The notes: a model not told the origin generated them from the sequence alone. A DNA stretch of 64,000 nucleotides from Brachionus manjavacas (GCA_019054805.1 JAHQIY010000032.1:1-64000), one strand, 5' to 3'; numbered from the stretch's first letter, positions 24,823 through 37,541 are shown. Translations and numbers: made by a program.

Positions 24823-25693
24823 ACTTTCCGTTCAAAAGTTACAGTGGTCTAAAGTCAAGAATATTTAATAACAATGGTATCCGCTGGATAAGCGTAAATC
24901 GGTCATTTTTCAAGCAGATTAGACCATATATATATTAAAATGCTCAGAATTGAATAAGGAATCTAAAAATGAAGCAAAAATAACATTAATCACAAAAGTT
25001 AACGAATAAAACCCTTAAAAACCAAGAATTTGCCTTTTTTTTACTTTTGTGGTCTGTTTACCCACGCCAAAGGACCATCGGTGGAATCTTTGAATCTTTG
25101 AAAGTGACTAAAACATATAAAAAAATCAGATCCTAGAAGATTTCCTTTCTAAAGGTAATTTTCTCACTAAAATTTCATTCTTTTTCCTATGGTTAAGATT
25201 TCGATTTTTCAATGTTTTAACAACATTCAGAAAGGAAAGAGTAATAAAATTTAATTAAAAAAATCATTTTTACTGTTTATTACTTTATTCACTATCCGAA
25301 ATTGTTTCACTATCCTAACCCATTTTCATTTTGAATTAATGATATATCATCATGATATATCATTATCATCTAGATCTTCCTTATCAGAATCTAAGCAAAA
25401 ATTATACAAATTTTCGCTTTTTTTGAAACCAACTTATCCTTATTAAATTGTCCGATACCCAAATACCAAATAACGCTTGTTACATGCCAGCATGCCCCAA
25501 ATACTTTGCCCTAGCTTTGCAATCACAGTACCATTCTTGAATTGGATCCATAGTTGAAACTGTCGAATATTTTATCCAAGTAATATGGATCACTTGTGAA
25601 GAAAATCTCGACTTTATTTTTACCCGGATAAGCTCTTCACTTTCTCCAAAAATTCGCATACATAATCGGTATTTTGTTCCAAGTGTGAGATCG
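24823..25693 (-). mobile_element. Truncated DDE-SWIM transposon, 3' part only (unit L4)
   Basis: Same ends as the other unit copies. The C run after ggtctgttta is only three bases (near 25062) against eight or more G in the mirror. Confidence 0.82.
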
Positions 25694-25787
25694 GATTACG
25701 GATTTTTTGATTTGATTCACAAACGTTATAATTCAGAATAAAATTTGAAGTATCAATTAAGAAATGTAATATTTGACATCTATCCAA
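25350..25787 (-). pseudogene. SWIM-finger remnant, type B, multiply frameshifted (unit L4)
   Basis: Type B codons (gtaccat for Tyr, gccagcatg for Trp) are present, but the frame is broken by loss of two bases in aatactttgccc (others aatactcttgccc), a shorter A run in tccaaaaattcgc and a shorter T run near 25420. All are absent or different in the mirror copy 42485-42883, which suggests poorer consensus quality here. Confidence 0.6.
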
Positions 25788-26214
25788 ACGAAATTGTACT
25801 AAAATTTTTAAGAGCTAAATATTTAACAACAGCGTCATTCATGAATTTTAGAAATTAAAACAGATGCTATTTTAAATGTGAATAATTTTTAGATGTCCTT
25901 TTTTGAGGTTAATGTATTTTTGATTTTAAATCAGTAAGTAAAAAAATTAGATTTATATATTAAAAATACATTTGAAAATAAATTATATACATCTTTAACG
26001 AATATGAACTATATTTGATTTAAATTCAAAATTCCATGAATTAAATTCACTTGTCTAAAAATTTGGAAATAAAATTATTCTTTTTTCAAAACCCTTAAAT
26101 TTAATTTCTACAAAGCATTAAATTGGCTGTTGATGAATCAATTTGCTTTTATCAATGATTTTATTTCAAAATTGAATCAAAAGAGTTAAAACTCACCATT
26201 CTAACCAAGATTAT

Positions 26215-26639
26215 CATATTTCTTTCCTGTGGATTATTTAAAACAAGAGGCGCCTTTTGACTTATTTCATTATCCATTGAAATCTTTAAAAAAAGGGGTC
26301 TTTTTATTCTAGTACAAATTTATGGACCACTTGAAAACGAGGTTTATATCAAGTTTTTTACCTATCGACAACTTTGATTGACCAGGTCTTCATTTAAAAA
26401 TTTCACTACCTATGGAAAATTTGATTGACAAAGCGTCTAGATACTTATTTCTCTATCTTTAGACAACTTAAATAACGAGGTTCCTTTTCGCTAATTTTCT
26501 TATACTATGGTCAACTTGATTTAAATATCTTCTAGAAACTTATTTCTCTGAAACTTATTTCTATGAACAATCTTAAACCCTGGGCGTGTATTAACCTATT
26601 TATATACCTATGGACAACTTGAGAGACGAGACTTTCGTT
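26215..26639. repeat. 47-bp minisatellite, about 9 copies (unit L4)
   Basis: Type B array with two small losses (tttcctgtgg, gagactttcg). Mirrors 41627-42055. Confidence 0.8.
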
Positions 26640-28130
26640 ATTCTTTGTCACTAAAAATATTTTAAGTGATAAACTTTTAAATAGTAAATGGTAAGTAAAG
26701 GAGTCAAAATATCACGTTTTTTAAAAAAATTTTTTAATTTTTCTTAGGTTATCTACAATAGGCAAATTTTAGCTGCAATTTTCATGATGAACTAATTGCT
26801 GTTAGGTGTGAAAAGAAAAAGCAATATCATATTTATCACGACGAAAGTGTTAAATATTGTAAAAAATAATCATCGTAAGCAGATGGTTTTCAGCAAGTCT
26901 AGAAATAACCTGCATTTAAAAAAATTTGGTTAAAATTTAACAGGACTTTAATTACTTGATTTTAAAATCGATCGCCAGTATGATGCCTAATTTTAGAATA
27001 TTATATTGTCATTCAATTTAAAAATGAATTTTAATGTTTTTATCTACATAAGAATATTTTTTAAACATCTTTTATTCCGTTAATTACGTTTCTAAATTTT
27101 TTTTTGCAAAATGATTTATGTCTTCAGCTTTTAATGGACCTGAAATAATGGAATTTAAAAAAAATCTTTTTCGAAATGTTTTTTCATACGTTTAGACTGG
27201 TTTCTAAAAATCCATTTCAAAAACGATTTCTAAAATTTATTCTATATTGAATGGTTTCTGATTTAAAATCAAAAATTTAGTTGATAAGAAATATTAACAA
27301 AATAGGATAAAAAAGAATAATTCAAATTTGATAAACAATAAATCAACTTATTCTCTTAGAATAGGACATTTAAAAATTATTCACATTTAAATAGCATCTG
27401 TTTTAATTTCTAAAATTCATGAATGTCGCGCTGTTAAATCATTTGGCTTTTAGAAATTTTAGGACTTATTCGCTTGGATAGATGTCAAATATTACATTTC
27501 TAAATTGATTCTTCAAATTTTATTCCGAATTAAATCATTTGTGAATTACATCAAAAATCTGTTATTATGGTTGTTTAAAAATTATGCATATTTAAGTAAC
27601 TTCTGAACAGAGAATCAATTGAACTAATCTAAAAAAAATAATTAAAATATAAATCACATTTAAAAAACTCCTAATATTTGTTTCAAAATTCATGAAATTC
27701 GATTTTTCTAAATCGATTTGTGTATTGAAATTCACCAGTAAATAACTAATCGCTAAAGCTTCTAAAATAAATAAAATTGGATGTATATAAAAAATTCATA
27801 TGTTTGATATATATTAATTCTAATTTAAATAAAATGAAGTCGAATTAACAATTCAAATCAAAGATTTTTATTAAATTTTTCGCATTTCAAAAGATTCTGA
27901 TTTTAATATTCAAAATTAAATTAAAATTTATATATTAATCACAGATAAAATTTAGGATAAATCACAAAAACACAAGAAATTAGTGATTGATCTATCAATG
28001 CGTTCTCTTAGATGGTATTTATTCAAATTTGATTCGATTGGTGCCAAAAAATACAGAATTGCAATAATCTAAAATTGTACAAATATTTATTTAATTTGAC
28101 AAATTGATTAGATTTTCATTAAAAATCTAA

Positions 28131-29035
28131 GAATTTTTCCTTTTTTACTTTTGTTGTCTGTAGACCCCCTTCGCCAAAGGACCATCGGTCAAATCTTTTT
28201 TATTTTTTAAGATCTACTAAACTAAAATATATAAAACATATAAAATATATATAAATAACATATCCTAAAAAATCACATCCTAGAAGATATACTTTCCTAA
28301 GGGAATAAGATTTTCACTAAGATTTCAGTAAAGATGTATTTATTGTAGATAGATGAACGATTTTACGTGATTTTACGATATGATAATGAGTTAAGTTGCA
28401 CGTGCTTTTATGTATTTTTAAAGTTCGTTTATTAACTAGTTAATTTGTCATACTAACTAGTATACAAAATTTCATCTGTCCTTTTAGAAAGCTAAATAAA
28501 GTTTGCATAAATTATTTTAAAATTTTTTTATTTGTTAAATTTATTCTTTATAAAATTTGAAACAATTTAATTCTATAAACATTTAAAGAAGAGAAATTTA
28601 TATCGAACATGTGTGCTTGCAAAATTCGGTTTCGTGCTTAATAAAGGTGAACTTTTTAATAAATTAGTGCTTGAAGAGATAATTGAAACTGAAACTGATC
28701 AAGAACCCTTAATCGAAATGGATTATCTAGATGAAACTGAACCCAAAGTTACGACAGGATCATTTTGTCTTGATTATGCTTGAATTGATGGAAAGCGATG
28801 CCAAATTTTGACAGGAATTTCAAAAGACAATTTTTTTGAATTGTACGGGTTTATATCTACTGCAACTATATCTGGGAACGTTTCGTTAATCAATGCTTTA
28901 GGTTTTTACCTTACAAAGTTACGTACTGTTGTTACTTTAAAAGAACTTCCAGCGTTCACTCAAATACTCTTTTATGACCAAATGAAAAGATCAGTTCGTC
29001 AAGTTTGAAACATAGTTTCAGAAATGTTTACACCT
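28131..29035 (+). mobile_element. Internal DDE-SWIM transposon fragment at the orientation switch
   Basis: Homologous to 32513-33383 of the full-length copy: the GC-richer block ttcgccaaaggaccatcgg, the 5' leader and the first part of the transposase. Both ends are blunt truncations. On the left it overlaps the arm end in gaattttt (28131-28138); on the right it breaks in ttacacct and continues as unit spacer (ttgtaaatcaaatt). About 60 bases near 28330-28390 are unique. Units to the left point minus and to the right point plus, so this fragment is the hinge of the inverted arrangement. Confidence 0.85.
28570..29030 (+). pseudogene. N-terminal transposase fragment (hinge copy)
   Basis: Reads the N-terminal half of the DDE transposase: ...VLNKGELFNKLVLEEIIETE..., an in-frame TGA after FCLDYA (about 28781-28783), then IDGKRCQILTGISKDNFFELYGF, SGNVSLINALGFYLTKL and YDQMKRSVRQV followed by TGA. 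It keeps the LINALGFYLTKL frame that the full-length copy has lost to a one-base insertion near 33243. Shared TGA positions with 32310-35092 show a common dead ancestor. It stops before the first catalytic Asp. Confidence 0.75.
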
Positions 29036-32000
29036 TTGTAAATCAAATTTTTAAATTAGCAAAAATTTTAGATTTTTATGAAAATCTAAAATCAATTTAA
29101 ATTAAATAAATATTTAAACCATCTATTTTGCAATGTATTTTTTGCACCAATCGAATCAAGTTTGAATAAATACCATCTAAGAAAACGCATTGATATATCA
29201 ATCACTAATTTCTTGTTTTTTGTGATTTATCCTTCATTTATCTGTGATTAATATATAAATTTTATTTAATTTAGAAATTAAAATCAGAATCTCTTGAAAT
29301 GTGAAAAATTTAATAAAATCTTTATTTGAATTGTTAATTCGACTTCAATTTATTAAATTTGAATTAAAATAATCCAAACATATGGATTGATTTATATACA
29401 ACCAATTTTATTTATTTTAGAAGCCTTAGCGATTAGTTATTTACTGGTGAATTTCAATACAAAAATCGATTTAGAAAAATCGAATTTCATGAATTTTGGA
29501 AACAAATATTAGGAGTTTTTAAATGTGATTTATATTTTAATTATTTTTTTTAGATTAGTTCAATTGATTCTCTGTTCAGAAGTTACTTAAATATGCATAA
29601 TTTTTAAACAACCATAATAACAGATTTTTTGATGTAATTCACAAATGATTTAATTAGGAATAAAATTTGAAGAATCAATTTAGAAATGTAATATTTGACA
29701 TCTATTCAAACGAATAAGTCCAAAAAATTTCTAAAAGCCATATGATTTAACAGCGCGACATTCATGAATTTTAGAAATTAAAACAGATGCTATTTAAATG
29801 TGAATAATTTTTAAATGTCCTATTCTAAGAGAATAAGTTGATTTATTGTTTATCAAATTTGAATTATTCTTATTTATCCTATTTTGTTAATATTTTTTAT
29901 CAACTAAATTTTTTGATTTTAAATCAAGAACCATTCAATTTAGAATAAATTTTAGAAATCGTTTTTGAAATGGATTTTTAGAAACCAGTCTAAACGTATG
30001 AAAAAACATTTCGAAAAAGTATTTTTTTAAAAATTCCATTTTTCAGGTCCAATAAAAGCTGATGACATAAATCAATTTGCATAAAGAATTAGAAACGAAA
30101 TTGACGGAATAAAAGGGGTTTAAAATTTATTCTTCTTTAGATAAAAACATTAGAATTCACTTATAAATTGTATGATATTATATCGTCGTGATGAATATGA
30201 TATAGCTTTTTTCCTTTCATAGCTAACAGCAATTAGTTCATCATGATAATTGCACCAAACATTTGCCTCTTGTAGATAGCCTAATAAAATTAAAAAATTT
30301 TATTATAAACGTAATAATTAGACTTCTTTACTTACCATTTACTATTTAAAAAGTTTATCACTTAAAATATTTTTAGTGACAAAGATATAACCAGGAATTT
30401 AAAATTCCAGTTGTTTTTTTCTAAATTGTTTTCCACAAAAAACTATTTCCCATAAAAGCCTAACTTATGAATGTAATTTTAACTATTAGCTGTAAAAGCT
30501 GATTAATTCCTTCCATGTAGGCATTCTTCTTTAAATTCTATGAAATCGAGTTTCCTGTAACTTCATGAAACTATTTTCATAAATAACAGATATGTTTCCC
30601 AAAAAAAAAATATATTTCTGTATTCCTTATTATTAATTATACTAATTCACAAAACTTATTTAATGTTAATAATATTAATGGAATAAAAATTGAAAAAGAA
30701 TCTTTTAAAAAATTTTTTTATAACAATCATAAAGAACATTGAATTGAACTTTGAAACCACAATTGCTTCTGTTTATCATTAAATATTACATTTAATACAA
30801 TTAAAATTATTTTTAGCAGTTGACTAATATAATTTAAAATGATTTTTTTTTTTTGATAATTGATAAATGACCTCCTAAACTAAACTTCTTGTTAAGAGAA
30901 AAGTAAATGTAACTCTCGTCTCTCAAGTTGTCCATAGGAATATAACTAGGTTAACACACGTTTAGGGTTTAAGGTTGTCTATAGGTAGAGAAATAAGTAT
31001 CTAGACTCTTTGTCAATCAAGATTTTCATTGGTAGTGAAATAATTAAATAAAGACCTGGTCAATCAAAGTTGTCGATAGGTAAAGAAACTAGATAGAAGC
31101 CTCGTTATCAAGTGGTCCATAAATTTTTACTAGAATAAAAAGATCCCTTTTTTTTTTAAAGATTTCAATGGGTAATGAAATAAGTCAGAAGGCGCCTCTT
31201 GTTTTAAATAGTCCACAGGGAGAGAAATATGATAATCTTGGTTAGAATGGTGAGTTTTAATCCTATTCATTCAATTTTGAATTAAAATCATTGATAAAAG
31301 CAAATTGATTCATCAACAGCCAATTTAATGCTTTGTAGAAATTAAATTAAAGGCTTTTGAAAAAAGAATAATTTTATTTCCAAATTTTTTAGACAAGTGA
31401 ATTTAATTCATTGATTTTTGATTTTAAATCAAATATAAGTTCATATTCGTTAGAGATGTACAAAATTTATTTCAAATTGTATTTTTAATATATATATCTA
31501 ATTTTTTAGTTACTGATTTAAAATCAAAAATACATTAACCTCTAAAAAAAGGACATCTAAAAATTATTCACATTTAAATAGCATCTGTTTTAATTTCTAA
31601 AATTAATGAATGACGCTGTTATTAAATATTTAGCTCTTAAAAATTTTAGTACTATTACGTTTGGATAGATGTCAAATATTACATTTCTAAATTGATTCTT
31701 CAAATTTTATTCTCAATTATATAATTTGTGAATCAAATCAAAAATCCGTAATTACGGTTATTAAAAAATTATGCAAATTTAAATAACATCTGATAGAATT
31801 CCTTTATTAAATGAATTTGCTAGTTAAGAAATCAATTTTTTACAAAAAATAAATTTTACAAATATAAAAAAATAATTTAAATTATAATCACAATTATTAG
31901 CTCCTTATGTTTCTCAACTTTATGAAATTCGTTGTTTTTAAAATGGATTCGTGTTTTCAAATTCACCATTAAATAACTAATCGTTTTATTTTCTAAGATA

Positions 32001-32301
32001 GATGAAATTGGTGTAAATTAATCAATTCATATATTTGGAAATTTATTTATTTGGAGATTCATTTATTTGGAAATTCATATATCAAAATTTGATTCGATTG
32101 GTGCCAATAAATACATACCAAAATAGATTGTATAAATATTAATTAAGCAATTAAAAATGAATAATTTTATAATAATCCTTGTTAAACGTAACGGTAAACA
32201 TATTTCCATTTTCATTAGACTTGTGAATTTAATTCATATTTTGATCAAATTTATCTATATTTAAAAAGCCGATGTTTTTATATTAGCAAAATTATATATT
32301 A
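29036..32301 (+). repeat. Central long-form unit: b arm, d block, extra 530-bp block, short array and complete c arm
   Basis: Begins mid-unit (spacer/b arm, 29036-29840), then a diverged d block (29940-30380). A roughly 530-bp block at 30383-30913 is missing from all 4.28-kb units but related, in inverted orientation, to about 1434-2030. A 7-copy array (30914-31231) and a complete c arm (about 31232-32301) follow. Divergence from the tandem units is visibly higher than between tandem units. No coding sequence seen. It looks like the ancestral, unamplified form. Confidence 0.72.
30914..31231. repeat. 47-bp minisatellite, about 7 copies (central unit)
   Basis: Lacks the two adjacent monomers that carry gaccatagtataag and gcgaaaaggaacctcg in the amplified units, about 94 bases fewer. 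Confidence 0.75.
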
Positions 32302-32309
32302 GAAAATCT

Positions 32310-35092
32310 GACTTTCCGTTCAAAAGTTACAGTGGTCTAATGTCAAGATAATTTAATAATATAGGTTTCCGCTAAATAAGCGTAACTCGGTCATTTTTCA
32401 AACAGATTAGACCTCATACATACCAAAATGCTCAGAATTGAATAAGGAATCTAAAATTGAAGCAGAAATAACAATAATGACAAATGTTAACGAATAAAAC
32501 CCTTAAAAACCAAGAATTTTCCTTTTTTTACTTTTGTTGTCTGTAGACCCCCCCTTCGCCAAAGGACCATCGGTCAAATCTTTTTTTATTTTTTAAGATC
32601 TACTAAACTAAAACATATAAAACATATAAAAATACATATAAAAAAATCAGATCCTAGAAGATATACTTTCCTAAGGGAATTATTTTCACTAAGATTTCAG
32701 TCTTTTTCCTATGTTTAAGATAACGATTTTAGAGTATTGCACGTGCTTTTATGTATTTTTTTTCGAATTTATTAAGTTCAAGTCGTTTATTTTTAAAGTT
32801 GTCATACTTACTGGTATACATATTTTTTTCATCTGTCCTTTTAGAAAGCTAAATAAGTTTGCATAAATTCATATAAAATTTGAATCATTTTATATTACAT
32901 AAATTGAACAATTTAATTCTATAAACAAAAGAAGAGAAATTTATATCGAACATGTGCTTTTTGCAAAATTCGGTTTCGTGCTTAATAAAGGTGAACTTTT
33001 TAATAAATTAGTGCTTGAAGAGATAATTGAAACTGAAACTGATCAAGAACCCTTAATCGAAATGGATTATCTAGATGAAACTGAACCCAAAGTTACGACA
33101 GGATCATTTTGTCTTGATTATGCTTGAATTGATGGAAAGCGATGCCAAATTTTGACAGGAATTTCAAAAGACAATTTTTTTGAATTGTACGGGTTTATAT
33201 CTGCTGCAACTATATCTGGGAATGTTTCGTTAATCAATGTTTAAGTTTTTTTACCTTATAAAGTTACGTACTGGTGTTACTTTAAAAGAACTTTCAGCGT
33301 TTACTCCAATACTCTCTTATGACCAAATGAAAAGATCAGTTCGTCAAGTTTGAAACATAGTTTCAGAAATGTTTACACCTATTTATCTTGGCTTTAATTC
33401 TACTACAAGAGACGAAATTATATCAAAACACACCACTAAAATTGCGCAAGCTCTTTTAAATGCTGGTGAAAATGATGTAATTACAGTTTCGGATGCATCT
33501 TACATATTTATTGAAAAGTCTTCGTCATAAAAGCTTCAGAAACAAACTTTTTCAATACATAAAAAACGCTGTATGCTAAAATTTATGATAATATGTGCAA
33601 CTGACGGATATTTAATTGATGGTATTGGCCAATACCTTTCCAACCGAAAAAATAATGATGCGAGCATTACCAAAGACATATTCAAAAAGACTGATAATGT
33701 TGTGAATTGGTTTTTGTCAGATGATTTGTTTGTATTCGATCGCGGTTTTCGTGACTCATTAGAATTTTTACAAAATAAAAAATATGAGCCAAAAATGCCA
33801 AGCTACTTAAAGGGAAAAGCTCAACATACAACAAGTGAAGCAAACAACTCAAGATTGATTACTTAAACTAGATGGGTGATTGAATCAGCAAATGGTCGTT
33901 TAAAATGATGGAAATATTTTAGAAATATTGTATCTAAAAGAGATATTGAAACAATAGAATTAGATTATAGATTTATTTGTGCATTAATTAATAAGTATAG
34001 ACCTCAGCTTGCATCAACAAAAGATTCGGATAAAATCGATTCATTCAAGGAAATGGTAGAAAAGGCAAATGAGGAAAATAGATTAAAATATGTAGTGGAA
34101 AATTATTCTAAACCCAAAATCTCGAGTTGTACAAATTGATGAGCTTGATTTTCCAAAATTAAGCGAATCATACATAAAGACTATAACATATCAAGTTTAT
34201 CAACTCAAAAAATGTGTTCCTTATACGATCTCACACTTGGAACAAAATACCGATTATTTATGCGAATTTTTTGGAGAAAGTGAAGAGCTTATCCGAGTAA
34301 AAACAAAGTCGAGATTTTCTTCCCAATTGATCCATATTACTTGGATAAAATATTCGACAGTTTCAACTATATATCCAATTCAAGAATGGTACTGTGATTG
34401 CAAAGCTAGGGCAAGAGTATTTGGGGCATGCTCGCATGTAACAAGCGTCATTTGGTATTTGGGTATCGGACAATTTAATAAGGATTAGTTGGTTTCAAAA
34501 AAAAGCGAAAATTTGTATAATTTTTGCTTAGATTCTGATAAGGAAGATCTAGATGATAATGATATATCATTAGTTCAAAATGAAAATTGGGAATCAATTT
34601 CGGATAGTGAATAAAGTAATAAACAGTAAAAATGATTTTTTTTTATTAAATTTTATTACTCTTTCCTTGCTGAATGTTGTTAAAACATTGAAAAATCAGA
34701 ATCTTAAACATAGGAAAAAGAATGAAATTTTAGTGAGAAAATTACCTTAAGAAAGGAAATCTTCTAGGATCTGATTTTTTTATATGTTTTAGTCACTTAG
34801 TAGAGCTTAAAAAATAAAAAAAGATTCCAGCGATGGTCCTTTGGCGTAGGGGGGTAAACAGACCACAAAAGTAAAAAAAAGGCAAATTCTTGGTTTTTAA
34901 GAGTTTTATTCGTTAACTTTTGTGATTAATGTTATTTTTGCTTCATTTTTAGATTCCTTATTCAATTCTGAGCATTTTGGTATGTATGCGGTCTAATCTG
35001 CTTGAAAATTGACCGAGATACGCTTATCTAGCGGATACCATTATTATTAAATTATCTTTACTTTAGACCACTTTAACTTTTGAACGGATAGT
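32310..35092 (+). mobile_element. Best full-length DDE-SWIM DNA transposon, 2.78 kb, long terminal inverted repeats
   Basis: Terminal inverted repeats are about 420 and 400 bases (32310-32730 and 34691-35092). Both contain, in mirrored order, ttccgttcaaaagtta, a tccgct-ataagcgta segment, cagattagacc, atgctcagaattgaataagg, ttaacgaataaaac, a G/C run with cgccaaaggaccatcg and cagatcctagaaga. Leader 32731-32902, dead transposase 32903-34614. The left flank is ttagaaaatct and the right flank tttataagttactg; these come from different places in the unit, so no target-site duplication is recognisable. All truncated unit copies derive from the 3' part of such an element. Confidence 0.85.
32903..34614 (+). 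pseudogene. DDE transposase with C-terminal SWIM zinc finger, about 570 codons, inactivated
   Basis: This would be the nuclear cut-and-paste enzyme of the element. Order: KRREIYIEHVLFAKF and an acidic stretch, TGISKDNFFELYGF, MKRSVRQV, candidate first Asp in VSDASY (codon 33492), VFDRGFRDS with the second Asp (33738), RWVIESANGR with the candidate Glu (33882), a linker, then SWIM: Cys codons 34393, 34399 and 34429 and His 34435, ending ENWESISDSE with TAA at 34612-34614. D-D spacing is 82 codons and D-E 48, reasonable for DDE_Tnp_4-like enzymes. Breaks: TGA 33125, a one-base insertion near 33243, TGA 33351, TAA 33528, TAA 33864, TGA 33906, a 5-base loss near 34110, TAG 34486. No clear initiator ATG; an intron or lost start is possible. 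Confidence 0.82.
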
Positions 35093-37541
35093 TTTATAAG
35101 TTACTGATATAAAATCAAAAATACATTAACCTCTAAAAAAAGGTCATTTAAAAATGATTCCCATTAAAATGGGATCTGTTTTTAATTTCTAAAATTAATA
35201 AATGACGCCGTTGTTAATTATTTAGCTCTAATAAGTTTTAGTACAATTTCGTTTGGATAGATGTCAAATATTACATTTCTAAATTGATTCTTCAAATTTT
35301 ATTCTCAATTATATAATATGTGAATCAAATTAAAAATCCGTTTTTACGGTTATTAAAAATTAAGCAAATTTAGATAACTTCTGATATAATTCCTTAATTA
35401 AAAGATATTCATATTTAAGAAATCAATTTGTTTTTTTACAAAGAATAAATTTAACAAACCTAAAAAATTATCAAAATAATATTCAAGCTCCTTATATTAT
35501 TTTCTTAACCTCTTGAAATTCGTTGTTTTTGATTGGATTCGTGTTTTCAAATTCACCATTAAATAACCCAGCTTTATTTTTTCTAAGATACATGAAATTG
35601 GTCGTAATTTAATCAATTCATACATTTGGAAATTCACATATTCAAATTTGATTTGATTGGAGCCAATAAATACATACCAAAATAGATTGTTTAAATATTA
35701 ATTAAGCTTCTAAAAATGAATAATTATAAGATAATCTTTGTTAGAATGGTGATTTAAATCATATTCAATAAAATCACCTCAGTTATGATATTCTTACTAG
35801 AGGAACCAGTCAAAAACGTAACGGTAAATATTTCCATACTATGTGAATTTAATTCATATTTTGATCAAATTTGAATTATTATCATCAAAATATACGAGTT
35901 TATTTATCAAAAACAAATTTCATGTATTTTTCGAACCAAAAAATATTTAATTTTGATATATATTTTAATTTTTTTTAAAATTGGTTAATTTAAGCCTTTG
36001 TAAATCAAATTTTTAAATATATCTTTATTCAAAAGCGAATGATTATATATTAGCAAAAATTTTAGATTTTTATGAAAATCTAAAATCAATTTAAATTAAA
36101 TAAATATTCATACAATCTTTTTTGCAATGTATTTTTTGGCACCAATCGAATCAAATTTGAATAAATACCATCAAAGAGAACGCATTGATAGATCAATCAC
36201 TAATTTCTTGTTTTTTGTGATTTATCCTTCATTTATCTGTGATTAATATATAAATTTTATTTAATTTAGAAATTAAAATCAGAATCTTTTGAAATGTGAA
36301 AAATTTAATAAAAATCTTTATTTGAATTGTTAATTCGACTTCATTTTATTTAAATTAGAATTAATATAATCCAAACATATGAATTTATTTATATACATCC
36401 AATTTTATTTATTTTAGAAGCTTTAGCGATTAGTTATTTACTGGTGAATTTCAATACACAAATCGATTTAGAAAAATCGAATTTCATGAATTTTGGAAAC
36501 AAATATTAGGAGTTTTTAAATGTGATTTATATTTTAATTATTTTTTTTAGATTAGTTCAATTGATTCTCTGTTCAGAAGTTACTTAAATATGCATAATTT
36601 TTAAACAACCATAATAACAGATTTTTTGATTTAATTCACAATTGATTTAATTGGGAATAAAATTTGAAGAATCAATTTAGAAATGTAATATTTGACATCT
36701 ATCCAAGCGAATAAGTCCTAAAATTTCTAAAAACCAAATGATTTAACAGCGCGACATTCATGAATTTTAGAAATTAAAACAGATGCTATTTAAATGTGAA
36801 TAATTTTTAAATGTCCTATTCTAAGAGAATAAGTTGATTTATTGTTTATCAAATTTGAATTATTCTTTTTATCCTATTTTGTTAATATTTCTTATCAACT
36901 AAATTTTTGATTTTAAATCAGAAACCATTCAATATAGAATAAATTTTAGAAATCGTTTTTGAAATGGATTTTTAGAAACCAGTCTAAACGTATGAAAAAA
37001 CATTTCGAAAAAGTTTTTTTTTTTAAATTCCATTATTTCAGGTCCATTAAAAGCTGAAGACATAAATCATTTTGCAAAAAAAATTTAGAAACGTAATTAG
37101 CGGAATAAAAGATGTTTAAAAAATATTCTTATGTAGATAAAAACATTAAAATTCATTTTTAAATTGAATGACAATATAATATTCTAAAATTAGGCATCAT
37201 ACTGGCGATCGATTTTAAAATCAAGTAATTAAAGTCCTGTTAAATTTTAACCAAACTTTTTTTAATATGCAGGTTATTTCTAGACTTGCTGAAAACCATC
37301 TGCTTACGATGATTATTTTTTACAATATTTAACACTTTCGTCGTGATAAATATGATATTGCTTTTTCTTTTCACACCTAACAGCAATTAGTTCATCATGA
37401 AAATTGCAGCTAAAATTTGCCTATTGTAGATAACCTAAGAAAATTAAAAAATTTTTTAAAAAACGTGATATTTTGACTCCTTTACTTACCATTTACTATT
37501 TAAAAAGTTTATCACTTAAAATTTTTTTAGTGACAAAGAAT

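Larger units (their letters stand above)
4315..28138. repeat. Left arm of a giant inverted repeat (continues beyond the window on the mirrored side)
   Basis: Reverse complement of 40137-64000. Paired landmarks: transposon 5756-8049 with 60244-62559; truncated transposons starting 11996, 16275, 20551 and 24823 with those ending 56299, 52018, 47736 and 43458; minisatellites 9119-9549 with 58744-59174 and so on. Coordinate sums drift only from about 68270 (inner) to 68320 (outer), mostly through homopolymer indels. The mirrored partner of 4315 is base 64000, so the true outer limit is not visible. The inner end is at 28131-28138, where the arm switches into a transposon fragment. Confidence 0.88.
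24823..28138 (-). repeat. 4.28-kb tandem unit L4, type B, cut short at the orientation switch
   Basis: Transposon 24823-25693, c to 26214, array 26215-26639, d to about 27320, b from there to 28138 where it breaks. Spacer and a arm are missing. Mirrors 40137-43458. The last 600 bases carry scattered small indels relative to the mirror (for example gaattgcaataatctaaaat for what the mirror implies is attgcaaaatagat), unlike the rest of the arm. Confidence 0.8.

Noticed and set aside
33125-34488. Alternative genetic code or stop readthrough in the transposase
   Set aside because: TAA, TAG and TGA all occur along with frameshifts, so ordinary decay is the simpler explanation.
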